A stretch of DNA of 42,849 bases, from assembly GCA_003166855.1 (NCBI GenBank), contig PMUM01000473.1, positions 1-42,849 on the forward strand, given 5' to 3'. This document shows, piece after piece, positions 15,630-24,015 of this stretch. A model generated the notes under the pieces. The model had not been told where the DNA came from. It searched no databases and saw nothing but the letters and a program-made list of their open reading frames with translations. The position numbers were made by a program, and so were the translations under genes. Numbering within the stretch: the first letter of the stretch is position 1; each line of letters begins with the position of its first letter. Source of the stretch: Acidobacteriaceae bacterium. GTDB lineage: Bacteria; Acidobacteriota; Terriglobia; Terriglobales; Acidobacteriaceae.

Positions 15630-16899
15630 TTGGCTGATCAGATTTCAGTTCCGATTCCGGGCACGGGAATGCGGCGCCCGGACGCGGCTTGGGCGCCCCT
15701 CGGCGAGCCACTGTTTCGGTCGCTGTGGCTCGCCGCCGTCATTTCTTATACCGGAACCTGGATGCAGAACGTGGGCGCGGGCTGGCTGATGACGCAGCTC
15801 ACAACGTCTCCGCTGATGGTCGGCCTGGTGCAGGCAGCAGCGGCGGTCCCCGTATTCTTGGTGGTGCTGCCGGCCGGAGCGTTGGCCGACATGGTCGACC
15901 GGCGGCGGCTTCTTCTGTTCACGCAAGGATGGATGGTAGTAGCATCGGCCGCACTGGGCGTGTTGACTCTGCTGCATGTGGTGGATCCGTGGATGTTGCT
16001 GGCTTTCACGTTTCTGCTGGGGCTGGGCGCGGTGATGAATGATCCAGCGTGGCAGGCGATCACGCCCGACGTTGTTTCTCCCGCGCGGCATGCTTCCGCG
16101 GTGGCGCTGAATTCCGCGGGATTCAACGTGGCGCGCGCGGTGGGTCCGGCGCTGGGTGGAATCGTCGTAGCAGCCGCAGGTTCGGGATGGTCGTTTCTGC
16201 TGAATGCAGCTTCGTTCCTTTGGCGTAATCTACTTTCTGTGCAAGTGGAAGCAGGCTGTGCACGAGCCGCTGCCCAGGCAGCGCGTATGGGATGCGATCG
16301 CCGAGGGCTTTCGCTATGTGCGCGGAGCTCCCGAGGTTCGGTCGGTGCTGATTCGAACTGGGGCGTTCAGCTTTGGAGCAACCTCCCTTCTGGCGCTGCT
16401 TCCGGTGGTCTGTCAGCCTCATGGAGCGCAGGGATACGGATTCCTGCTGACCTGCTTCGGGCTGGGGGCTCTGGCGGGCGCGGCCCTGCTGCCTCGGCTT
16501 CGCCTGCGGTACTCGGTGGACGGTCTGGTGGCCGGCGCGACGGTTGTGTTCGCCGCCATGACCTTCCTGGCTGGGCAAGTGTACGTGTTTGAGTGGCTGT
16601 GTCTGGTATTATTCAGCGCGGGCGCGGCCTGGATCGGCATTCTTGCCTGCTTCAACGTCGTGGCGCTGACGATGTGTCCGTCATGGATGCGCGCACGGGC
16701 TCTCTCGATGTATCTGCTGGTGCTGCAGGGCGGCATGGCCGTGGGCAGCGCGCTGTGGGGATGGCTGGCCGCGAGACAGGGCGTGCCCGAGGCGCTGGCT
16801 TGGTCAGCCCTGGCGATGATCGTGGGGCTGACGACGATCCGCCGGCATCGTTTGACGGCGTCGGAGCTGAAAATGGCTCCGGCGGTAGTGCGCGACTAA
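15630..16899 (+). pseudogene. MFS exporter (EntS/MFS_3-like) interrupted by a +1 frameshift
   Basis: Two overlapping frames together encode one 12-helix major facilitator protein. The first (from 15630) gives helices 1-6, including the A-loop motif GALADMVDRRRLLLF and MNDPAWQAITPDVV, and stays typical up to FLLNAASF. Then it turns into non-membrane sequence. The other frame (ORF from 16204) continues with GVIYFLCKWK and six more helices to PAVVRD. Removing one T from the TTT run at 16219-16221 restores SFLGVI, the usual sequence at this point. Such proteins export small molecules such as siderophores. TTG 15630 is used as start; ATG 15669 is possible. Without correction the protein would end at 16592 with a scrambled second half. 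Either a recent inactivation or a base error in the assembly. Confidence 0.85.
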
Positions 16900-16943
16900 G
16901 TGCGAGACTAAGACAATCCAAAAACAAGAATAAGGGGCCCTGA

Positions 16944-17510
16944 ATGATGAAGCGACTGGGATTGGTTGTGTGCGGTTTGCTGGTTTTGACCATGACCGCA
17001 GCGGCACAAGCGGCCAAGCCAAAAGAAGAACACAGGACGGTAACCGAGGTTTTGGATCGCACCGTCCTGAACATGGAGCATGAGTTCGTGCCGGCGGCCG
17101 AGGCGATGCCCGAAGATAAGTTTGGATTCGCTCCCACCAACGGCGAGTTCAAAGGCGCGCGGACTTATGCCGAGCAGATCAAGCATGTGGCTGCGGTGAA
17201 CTACATTCTCGGGGCTGCGCTTCTGGAGCAGAAGCCTCCCGTGGACACTGGCGGAGAATCCGGACCGACCTCCATCACCAGCAAAGCGGATATCCTCACG
17301 TTCCTGAAGGAATCCTTTGCATACGTCCACAAGGCGCTTGCCACAGTGAACGAAAATAATCTAGTCGGCACCGTGAGGAGTCCGTTCGGAGAAGGCAAGG
17401 TTTCGCGCTTGGGATTAGTGACCGTCATTTCGACTCACGGATCCGACCATTACGGTCAGATGGTGGTGTATCTGCGCATGAACGGGATTGTGCCTCCGGC
17501 CAGCCGGTAA
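16944..17510 (+). CDS. Secreted DinB/YfiT-like protein
   Basis: The 188-residue protein starts with a signal peptide (MMKRLGLVVCGLLVLTMTAAAQA) and an upstream AGGGG site. The mature part is a four-helix bundle of the DinB type. Its three candidate metal-binding histidines are placed as usual: His81 (EQIKHVA) and His165 and His169 in THGSDHYGQMVVYLRMNG. DinB-like proteins bind a divalent metal, and many act as thiol-dependent transferases or have unknown roles; most are cytoplasmic. The exported version with all three His is common in acidobacteria by my recollection. The substrate is unknown. A strong terminator follows. Confidence 0.85.
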   Translation: MMKRLGLVVCGLLVLTMTAAAQAAKPKEEHRTVTEVLDRTVLNMEHEFVPAAEAMPEDKFGFAPTNGEFKGARTYAEQIKHVAAVNYILGAALLEQKPPVDTGGESGPTSITSKADILTFLKESFAYVHKALATVNENNLVGTVRSPFGEGKVSRLGLVTVISTHGSDHYGQMVVYLRMNGIVPPASR

Positions 17511-17563
17511 TCGAAACGATCGCGCATCTCAGGGAGTGAGATTTGCGCACTAATTCAGATGCG

Positions 17564-17594
17564 AAGGGCACGGCCTAAAAGCCGTGCCCTTTTC
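17564..17594. terminator. Rho-independent terminator between convergent genes
   Basis: The stem is aagggcacggc / gccgtgccctt (11 bp) with a 6-base loop, followed by TTTCAC on the plus strand. It lies after the DinB-like gene and before the 3' end of a minus-strand small gene, so it may serve both directions. The T-run is short, but the stem is strong. Confidence 0.8.
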
Positions 17595-17616
17595 ACTTCC
17601 AAGTTTGGCCTTGCTG

Positions 17617-17817
17617 TCAGTTCTGGGGGGTTGAATCGGTCTTGGCGGCTGGAGTCAAGCTCCTGCAGTACTCTTCGAAAGTAATACCCGGATTCCTGGC
17701 GAAACGGTCAGGATAGGAATGGAGCGCTTGCAGGAAGGTCTGTATTTCGATGCGGACTTGCTGGTTGCCGGACACTGGATTGCCTCCCACAGAAGCCTGA
17801 CGCATTTTGGACTTCAT
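17617..17817 (-). CDS. Small protein of unknown function
   Basis: This 66-residue frame on the minus strand starts at the ATG at 17817, just after a G-rich stretch. It reads as a plausible short protein: a Gln/Asn/Gly-rich N-terminus, then a helical EIQTFLQALHSYPDRFARNP, then GITFEEYCRSL. The pattern of 'FLQAL..YPDRFA..P.ITFEEYC' looks like a compact conserved motif, which I associate with short acidobacterial proteins without being able to check. It has no signal peptide, and the function is unknown. The gene is convergent with the DinB-like gene. Confidence 0.5.
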   Translation of the reverse strand: MKSKMRQASVGGNPVSGNQQVRIEIQTFLQALHSYPDRFARNPGITFEEYCRSLTPAAKTDSTPQN

Positions 17818-18005
17818 CTCGGCCCACCCCAAGCGAACCCGGAAATCCCGCTCACTCAGATGCCGGGACGCCCGATTCTGCCAATTACAAAAACACGGGG
17901 GGCAGAAATTAGTTTCGCCGGGGGGAATTATTCAAATTAACGAGGGTTAGGAGAACACGTAAATAGCACCTTCGGGCTACAGTGTTTTGGGTAGAACGAA
18001 AGTAG

Positions 18006-18950
18006 TCACTGTCGCGCGAACGAAGCTCGGGCTCCGCGCAAGGTGATCGAGGTGGGAAGCAACTCGGCGGCGAGGCGGCATTGCAAGAGGTGAGCGGCAA
18101 CTACTTTGCGTACTTTTTGCAGCGAAGCGCGCGGATCGAGAAAAATCAGCACCGAAGGGCCCGCACCGCTGAGGGCCGCACCCAGAATGCCGTCCTTTCC
18201 TTTTAATTCCTGCAGACTCGGCAGCAACGGGCAGAGCGGCGCGCGATAGGGCTGGTGAATGCGGTCTTCGAGCGCAGCGGAGAGAAGATCAGGTCGCCCT
18301 TGCGTGAAGGCCGCGAGCAGCAGCATCGAATTCTGCACGTTCGTGACCGCGTCGGCGCGCGAATACTGCGCCGGAAGGACGCGGCGCGCTTCTTCTGTCG
18401 CAAGACTCTGCTCGGGTATGGCTAGTAGCAGCGGCCACTTCCCTTTCGGACGGACAGAGGCCACCTGCGCCTCCGAGTCTCCAGACATGCGCGCGACGGT
18501 AAGGCCTCCCATCCAGCAGGCGGAGGCGTTGTCGGGATGGTGCTCGCGTCGGGAAGCTTCGCCGACGATTTGCGCATCGCTCCAACCCATGCGGCCAAAG
18601 TGCACCGCGAGCGCGATGCCCGCCAGCCGGGCGGCCGCGGATGAGCCGCAGCCTTTACCGATGGGGATGTCGTTTGCGATGCTAAGTTCCAGAGGAGTGA
18701 TAGCGCGCCCTGCGGCTTGCAGCACCTCGCGGTAGGTATTCACGATGACGTGGTCCTGGAGTTTTCCGCAGATCTCGCGGTCACGTCCCGTGGCGGCGAT
18801 GGAGAATTCCTCGGCCGCCCGTGCGTCAAGCTTGATGAAAAAGTCCATCGCAAGCGCAGCGGCGTCGAAGGCCGGCCCCAGATTGGCAGAAGTGCCCGGG
18901 AGCGAGAGCCGCAGCCGCGAGCGTTTCGAATTCGAAGTCTTGGAAAACAT
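18006..18950 (-). CDS. thrB: Homoserine kinase
   Basis: The 314-residue GHMP kinase phosphorylates homoserine with ATP, the step before threonine synthase. The N-terminal motif LRLSLPGTSANLGPAFDAAALA, the GHMP ATP-binding loop PIGKGCGSSAA (residues 96-106) and the C-terminal ALSGAGPSVLIF glycine motif are all present and in order. Length matches the family (about 300). It follows thrC on the same strand with a 96-base gap that holds a palindromic repeat. Together they form a thrC-thrB unit; homoserine dehydrogenase is not in the window. Confidence 0.95.
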   Translation of the reverse strand: MFSKTSNSKRSRLRLSLPGTSANLGPAFDAAALAMDFFIKLDARAAEEFSIAATGRDREICGKLQDHVIVNTYREVLQAAGRAITPLELSIANDIPIGKGCGSSAAARLAGIALAVHFGRMGWSDAQIVGEASRREHHPDNASACWMGGLTVARMSGDSEAQVASVRPKGKWPLLLAIPEQSLATEEARRVLPAQYSRADAVTNVQNSMLLLAAFTQGRPDLLSAALEDRIHQPYRAPLCPLLPSLQELKGKDGILGAALSGAGPSVLIFLDPRASLQKVRKVVAAHLLQCRLAAELLPTSITLRGARASFARQ

Positions 18951-18970
18951 GTTTTCAGCGTCGTTAACGG

Positions 18971-19041
18971 TAGCGCCGGCATCCTGCCGGCTGTCGCGAG
19001 GGCGACCCGCCCTCGCACTGGCGGCGGGACGAAAGCCGCCA
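18971..19041 (-). repeat. Triple-hairpin palindromic element between thrC and thrB
   Basis: Three consecutive palindromes lie here: gccggcatcctgccggc, cgagggcgacccgccctcg, and ggcggcgggacgaaagccgc with its last base. The style matches other intergenic palindromes in this window. It fills nearly the whole thrC-thrB gap and could set the ratio of the two products through mRNA stability or attenuation (inference). Confidence 0.6.
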
Positions 19042-19046
19042 GGACT

Positions 19047-20414
19047 CTACTTCTCAGCCTGCTCCAGCGTTCGTATCACCGCGTCCAGCGTGGCATCCAG
19101 AACGACGGGCGGACGACGCAACGAATTCAGCGCGGCGCTGGCGTCCTCGTCTGGAGTCCCTTTAAACAATTCGCCCCGATGAAAGTTGATCGTGAAGTCC
19201 GGATCCTTCAGCAGGTTCCCGGTCAGCACCAGCACTACGCTTTCCGCCGGCTTCACAAAACCTTGCTGCACCAATTTCTTCAGCCCGGCGAGCGTAACTG
19301 CCGATGCAGGCTCGCACCCGATGCCTTCGGCGCCAATCTCCGCCTTAGCCTGAGCGATCTCAACTTCCGTGACTTGTTCGCAGGCTCCGTCTGTGGCTTC
19401 CAGAACGTGCACCGCCTTCTTCCACGATGCGGGATTACCGATGCGAATCGCGGTCGCTCGGGTCTCAGCCTGCACGCTGACCAACTTTTTGCCGCTGGCC
19501 TCACGCAGCGTACGCACCAGCGCGTTCGCGCCTTCGGCCTGAATCACTGACAACTTGGGCAAGCGCGAAATCAGGCCCAGATCTCGCATTTCCACGAGCG
19601 CTTTGCCGATCGCGGAACTGTTTCCCAGGTTGCCGCCAGGGACGATGATATGGTCGGGCGGTTGCCAGTCCATTTGTTCGAGCAATTCGAAAGCGAGCGT
19701 CTTCTGGCCTTCCAGCCGAAACGGATTAATCGAGTTCAGCTGATAGACGGGCGCGCGCAGAACCAGTTCCTGCAGCAGGCGCAAACAACCGTCGAAGTCG
19801 GTGCGCAACTGGCAGGTAGCGGCTCCGTAGTCGAGCGCCTGGGAAAGCTTGCTCCAGGAAATCTTCCCTTCGGGAACAAGCACCAGGCTCCGCATGCCTC
19901 CGCGAGCGGCGTACGCGGCCATGGAAGCCGACGTGTTGCCGGTGGAGGCGCAGGCGACCCAGCGGAATCCGGCCAGGCGCGCGAAGGTGGCGGCGACCGT
20001 CATGCCAGCGTCTTTGAAAGATCCGGTAGGATTTAATCCCTGATGTTTCGCAAACAGGCGCGGCACGCCGGTGATGCGCGCGCATTGCGGCAGTTCGTAG
20101 AGCGGAGTATTTCCTTCGCGCAGCGTGATGGCTTGGCCGTCATTTTCAAGCCCAGGCAGCACGTCGCGGAACCGCCAGACTCCGCTGAGATCGATGGCCG
20201 ACTGAGAAAGGCGCCGCTGGCTCCACGTGGACTTCAGGTCTTGCCCCGCACCTCCGGATTCCTTCCAGTGCGGATAGGTGATTTCAAGCAGATCGCCGCA
20301 ATGCGCGCAGCGAAAATCCTGGCGGGCTTGGTCGCTCAGATCGCCGCACGCAATGCATCGAAAGCGGAAGGCCTTTGGACGCACGCCCGGCGCTGAAGTG
20401 GTGAGAGGAGGCAT
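19047..20414 (-). CDS. thrC: Threonine synthase
   Basis: The 455-residue PLP enzyme converts O-phosphohomoserine to threonine. The PLP lysine is Lys134 in NPTGSFKDAG. WVACASTGNTSASMAAYAARGG is the phosphate-binding loop region, and VPGGNLGNSSAIGKA follows. The N-terminus carries a rubredoxin-like zinc ribbon with two CxxC pairs (Cys20/23 and Cys36/39), known in some bacterial and archaeal threonine synthases. It lies directly upstream of thrB on the same strand, which fits the pathway. A cupin gene ends only nine bases upstream of its start, so they are likely co-transcribed. Confidence 0.95.
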   Translation of the reverse strand: MPPLTTSAPGVRPKAFRFRCIACGDLSDQARQDFRCAHCGDLLEITYPHWKESGGAGQDLKSTWSQRRLSQSAIDLSGVWRFRDVLPGLENDGQAITLREGNTPLYELPQCARITGVPRLFAKHQGLNPTGSFKDAGMTVAATFARLAGFRWVACASTGNTSASMAAYAARGGMRSLVLVPEGKISWSKLSQALDYGAATCQLRTDFDGCLRLLQELVLRAPVYQLNSINPFRLEGQKTLAFELLEQMDWQPPDHIIVPGGNLGNSSAIGKALVEMRDLGLISRLPKLSVIQAEGANALVRTLREASGKKLVSVQAETRATAIRIGNPASWKKAVHVLEATDGACEQVTEVEIAQAKAEIGAEGIGCEPASAVTLAGLKKLVQQGFVKPAESVVLVLTGNLLKDPDFTINFHRGELFKGTPDEDASAALNSLRRPPVVLDATLDAVIRTLEQAEK

Positions 20415-20423
20415 GGGCCCGAA

Positions 20424-20909
20424 CTATTTCTTTCCCCGGAGATACTGGTCAGTCTTGTTGATCCAGTCGGCGCGCGGTGGATTGAAGACATCAAGATCGA
20501 CTGTATCCTCGAGCGCCTCGGCCTTGTGCGGCATATTGGAAGGAATGCAGAGCGTTTCGCCGGCGTGCACCACAATCTCTTTACCGTCGATCCAGAACTT
20601 GAGCGCACCCTCCAGAATGTAGGTCAGTTGCTCGTTGTTGTGGCTGTGCTCGGGGACAATGCATCCCTTCTTCAACAGCACGCGTGCCAGCATAATTTCC
20701 TGGCCGACGACGAACTGCCGCTGCAGCAGCGGGGTCAGGTCCTCGAGCGGAACGCTGCTCCACGGAATGTACTGGAGTACAGACGGGCTGGCAGCACGCG
20801 GAGAAACGGTGTTTTTCAAACCGGTCCTAGACTTCTTTCGAGAACGCGAACTGGACTTGCTCCTTGACGTCTGCGTGGGTTTCTTTTTCGAACTGCTCTT
20901 CTTGATCAA
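20424..20909 (-). CDS. Cupin-domain protein with basic N-terminal tail
   Basis: The protein has a Lys/Ser/Arg-rich low-complexity tail of about 40 residues (IKKSSSKKKPTQTSRSKSSSR). A single cupin barrel follows, with the metal-binding set in HSHNNEQLTYILEGALKFWIDG and the second motif GETLCIPSNMPHKAEAL. Cupins of this size bind a metal and a small ligand; no specific reaction can be named. The TTG at 20909 is preferred because GGAGG lies nine bases before it; TTG 20927 is the alternative. The start overlaps or abuts the stop (20911) of the DUF1330 gene, indicating translational coupling. The basic tail might bind nucleic acid or membranes (inference). Confidence 0.82.
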   Translation of the reverse strand: MIKKSSSKKKPTQTSRSKSSSRSRKKSRTGLKNTVSPRAASPSVLQYIPWSSVPLEDLTPLLQRQFVVGQEIMLARVLLKKGCIVPEHSHNNEQLTYILEGALKFWIDGKEIVVHAGETLCIPSNMPHKAEALEDTVDLDVFNPPRADWINKTDQYLRGKK

Positions 20910-20910
20910 T

Positions 20911-21201
20911 TCAGAGGCCCTCCACAATTCTTATTTCGCGCTTCGCTCCATCTCCTAAAAGCCGGAAGGCAGCCTGATAGGCAGCGCTCTCGTAGGCCGC
21001 GATTGCCTTTTCCACGCTGTCAAACTCAATGATCACCACCCGCTCGGCCACTCCTGCTTCGTACGTCTTGGCCGGCACCCCTCGTGCCAGGATGTGGCCA
21101 CCGGCGGCCTCGATCGCCGGACCCGCATGCTTCGCGTACTCGGAGAGCGCGGCAGAATCAGAGACAGCGTGATAGATCGTGATCCAGTATCCTTTGGCCA
21201 T
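20911..21201 (-). CDS. DUF1330 (dimeric alpha-beta barrel) protein
   Basis: The 96-residue protein begins MAKGYWITIYHAV and contains RVVIIEFDSVEKAIAAYES and YQAAFRLL, the hallmark stretches of DUF1330 proteins, which fold as small ferredoxin-like dimers. The start at 21201 is supported by GGGAGA eight bases upstream; longer readings of the frame run into the neighbouring gene and look non-coding. Its biochemical role is unknown. Tight linkage with the cupin gene suggests they work together. Confidence 0.9.
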   Translation of the reverse strand: MAKGYWITIYHAVSDSAALSEYAKHAGPAIEAAGGHILARGVPAKTYEAGVAERVVIIEFDSVEKAIAAYESAAYQAAFRLLGDGAKREIRIVEGL

Positions 21202-21233
21202 CGACGTTCTCCCGGAAATCGTGCTGTGGACGT

Positions 21234-22571
21234 CTAGTGTACCCGTCCTTCGTACAACTTCACGGCAGTGTCGTGCAGGTAGGCGTGAGCTAATTCCAGA
21301 GCCCGAGTCTCGGTGATCTCGTTTTCCGAAACCATCTCCGCCAGAGCCGCGGCCAGCGCGGTGCGCGACGACTGCACGCCCAGCCAGTAGCTCTCTTCCG
21401 CCCCCAGCACTTGATTGTAAGGGAAACAGTCGGTGCCGAAAGTGATCTTGTCGGGAAAAGTTTCCAGCCACATCTTGAGCGTTTCCTTGAAGGCGGACGG
21501 ATACTGCGCCAGCTCGCCAAACGAAGAATCGAGGTAGACGTTCTTCATGGCGGCCAGCCAAATGGCCTCACGTTCCAGCGGGTACCCGCCGTGAATCATT
21601 ACGAAAGTCGTTGAGGCATAGCGCGGATCGCGCAACACGCTCTCCAGATTCATGATGTTGCTCTGCGACAGGTTGAAGTAGTCGCCGATGCCGACCGCGG
21701 TGTGAATGTGTACCGGCAGGTGCAGCCGTCCACCTTCCGTGACCAGATAGCGAAAGATGAAGTCCTGGAAGCTGCGATACTCTCGCTCGGTGGGAATTCC
21801 GCCAGTGACGTAGCGCAGGTAAATATCTTCCGCCTGCGCGCGCGAGGGATCGCTGAAGGTCGTCGGACGGAAATACGCGACTTCAAACTTCATCGCGATA
21901 CCGCCGCGCTTCGAATTCTCTTCCAGCACCTGGCTGATGAACTTCAGATAGTCGGCGAACGTAGCCGGGAGCTTGCTTACGCTCTCCTGTTGCATCCAGC
22001 GGTGCAGCATTTTCTCTTGCAAGGGAATGAAGACGCCCTCGTCGGCATTGCGCGCCGTCTCGCGCTCGTTGTTGAACGGCCACATAAACGAATCGCCGAA
22101 GAAGACCCAGGGAAAGCGCGCCTTGTCGAGGTAGTCGGGCATCATGGCGCGGTTCGCCACCGAACTCTCAATGTTGATTTTGTCGAGGATGGTGTTGAAG
22201 TAGGCGGTGCCGGCGAGTTGCTTCTTGAGTTCGGTCTTTTTGTCGAGCAGCCATTTCGCGTGCTCGGGCGAAAGATCGGTGTAGGGATATCCGAACAGAG
22301 CCTTAGCCGCGACGGCGAGTTCAGGATTGTCATCGCGCGTGCGCAGCGCTTCACTGGCGTTCGGAGGCGCTGCCATGGCGTCCACATCGGGATCGTCGGC
22401 GTAGCCGGGATGCGCGTGGTGATCGAAGGCGGGAATCTTTTCGATCTGCGGCAGCAGGCGCTGGTAGATCTGCTGCACGTCAGGACCGGGGAACGGGCGC
22501 GCCTGGGCGGACGAGAACGAAGAGACAGCGACAACAGCGGCGAGAAGTAATCCTCGAATTGCAAATTGCAT
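21234..22571 (-). CDS. Secreted amidohydrolase-family protein
   Basis: The 445-residue protein begins with a signal peptide (MQFAIRGLLLAAVVAVSSFSSAQA). The start at 22571 has GAGG upstream; the frame also opens nine codons earlier. The mature part is a metal-dependent TIM-barrel hydrolase: FDHHAHPG near residue 51 is the HxH metal motif, and FVMIHGGYPLEREA and TFGTDCFPYN hold later ligands. Some motifs resemble uronate isomerase or amidohydrolase-2 proteins. The substrate is unknown, probably an exported or periplasmic carboxylated compound. The DUF1330 gene begins 32 bases after its stop. Confidence 0.88.
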   Translation of the reverse strand: MQFAIRGLLLAAVVAVSSFSSAQARPFPGPDVQQIYQRLLPQIEKIPAFDHHAHPGYADDPDVDAMAAPPNASEALRTRDDNPELAVAAKALFGYPYTDLSPEHAKWLLDKKTELKKQLAGTAYFNTILDKINIESSVANRAMMPDYLDKARFPWVFFGDSFMWPFNNERETARNADEGVFIPLQEKMLHRWMQQESVSKLPATFADYLKFISQVLEENSKRGGIAMKFEVAYFRPTTFSDPSRAQAEDIYLRYVTGGIPTEREYRSFQDFIFRYLVTEGGRLHLPVHIHTAVGIGDYFNLSQSNIMNLESVLRDPRYASTTFVMIHGGYPLEREAIWLAAMKNVYLDSSFGELAQYPSAFKETLKMWLETFPDKITFGTDCFPYNQVLGAEESYWLGVQSSRTALAAALAEMVSENEITETRALELAHAYLHDTAVKLYEGRVH

Positions 22572-22607
22572 GCAGTTCCTCTGGGCTAAAGCCCACATTC
22601 ATTACTG

Positions 22608-22644
22608 GCTGTTATCGCAGCGCTGAAGCGCTGCGCCACCCAAA
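22608..22644 (-). repeat. 37-bp dispersed repeat, minus copy
   Basis: This is an exact reverse complement of 1652-1688. It lies between the aminotransferase and amidohydrolase genes. A smaller palindrome, gggctaaagccc, is adjacent at about 22583-22594. Confidence 0.8.
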
Positions 22645-22735
22645 AGCATATTTCTCAAGCTCGCGGAAGCAGTGGGCCACCCAAACAGATGCTCCAAAAA
22701 ACATACTTCTGCAGTTTGCTCAGTTGCCCCGACGC

Positions 22736-23923
22736 TCAGCGGACGACGGCTGTTCCCTGCCACGCCGACGATACTTTCACGATGCGCTCCACCGCCTCGT
22801 GCAGAGTCGCCATCGACGATGCGAACGAGAAGCGGATGAACTCCTTGCCGCTCGGTCCGAAGGCTGCGCCGGGAATGGCGGCGACTCCCGCATCTTCCAA
22901 AAGGATGCGGCACAAATTCTCGGCACTCATGCCCGTGCCAGTGATATCGACCCACGCGTAGAACGCGCCTTCCGGCGGATGGCAGCGAAAACCCGGCACG
23001 CGGTTCAACTCGCGCACGAACTGTTCACGGCGGCGGGCAAATTCGCCGACCATGTGTGGTGTATTGCCCTCACGGTCGCGCAGCGCGTCAATGGCGGCGT
23101 ACTGCGTGAATTCGGCGACGCAGGTGTAGGTGTTCACCGCCATCATCAGCAACGCCGAGACGATCTCGGGCGGAGCAACCGTGTATCCCAACCGCCATCC
23201 GGTCATCGCGAAGCTCTTGGAGAATCCGTCAATAATCAGCGTGCGCTCGTGCATGCCGGGATAGCGCAGCATCGAAAGATACTCGCCACCGTAAATAATG
23301 CGCGCATAGATTTCATCCGAGAGCACCCACAGGTCGTGCTTCACCGCGAGTTCCGCCAGGGCGCGCTGCACCGCATCGGTATAAACGGTCCCCGTGGGAT
23401 TGCCCGGCGAATTCGTGATCAGCATACGCGTGCGCGGAGTGATCTTCGACGCGACCTCCACCGGGTCCGGCTGAAAATGATTGCGGGCGGAAAGCGTAAA
23501 CGGCACGGGCACCGCGCCCAGCCCGAGCGTGATCGAGGGATAGCCCGGGAATCCGGGATCGGGATAGAGCACCTCGTCGCCAGGTTCGAGCAGCGCCATC
23601 ATCCCGAGGAAGAGCGCAATCTTACATCCCGGCGCGAGCACGATGTTCGCCGGTAAAACTGAAATGTTGCGCGTGCGCTCAAGATACGTCGCAATCTCTT
23701 CGCGCAGCGCTGGCACTCCCGCGACCGCGCAGTAACGGTCCTTGCCGTCATTGAGCGCTTTGGCGGCCGAGTCGATCACCGACTTGCCGGGATGAAAATC
23801 AGGCTCGCCGAGTTCCAGGTGAATGATGGAGCGGCCCTGCGCCTCCAACTCTTTGGCTCGGGCGAAGACGGAGAGTGCGCCTTCCCCGCTCATGACGGAC
23901 ATTCTTGAAGCAATCGATCGCAT
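22736..23923 (-). CDS. PLP-dependent class I/II aminotransferase
   Basis: The 395-residue fold-type I enzyme has the aspartate-aminotransferase-like pattern. It shows LGEPDF near residue 38, TNSPGNPTGTVY near 170, the PLP-binding Lys236 in IDGFSKSFAMTGWRLGY, and a C-terminal FIRFSFASS with the carboxylate-binding Arg. It transfers amino groups between an amino acid and a 2-oxo acid. The exact pair (Asp, aromatic, Ala) cannot be told from the sequence. It sits 92 bases upstream (in minus-strand order, after) the SDR gene, within the minus-strand metabolic block. Confidence 0.93.
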   Translation of the reverse strand: MRSIASRMSVMSGEGALSVFARAKELEAQGRSIIHLELGEPDFHPGKSVIDSAAKALNDGKDRYCAVAGVPALREEIATYLERTRNISVLPANIVLAPGCKIALFLGMMALLEPGDEVLYPDPGFPGYPSITLGLGAVPVPFTLSARNHFQPDPVEVASKITPRTRMLITNSPGNPTGTVYTDAVQRALAELAVKHDLWVLSDEIYARIIYGGEYLSMLRYPGMHERTLIIDGFSKSFAMTGWRLGYTVAPPEIVSALLMMAVNTYTCVAEFTQYAAIDALRDREGNTPHMVGEFARRREQFVRELNRVPGFRCHPPEGAFYAWVDITGTGMSAENLCRILLEDAGVAAIPGAAFGPSGKEFIRFSFASSMATLHEAVERIVKVSSAWQGTAVVR

Positions 23924-24015
23924 GATTTAGCTCTGAGTTCCGAGCTTCGAGCTGTGAGCTGCGACCGATCTTGTTCGGCTCGAAGCTCGTGACTCGTGGC
24001 TCGAAGCTTTCTTTC

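Noticed and set aside
16204-16899. Independent transporter gene
   Set aside because: It supplies exactly helices 7-12 of the preceding MFS frame and has no own start signals; the frameshift explanation is simpler.
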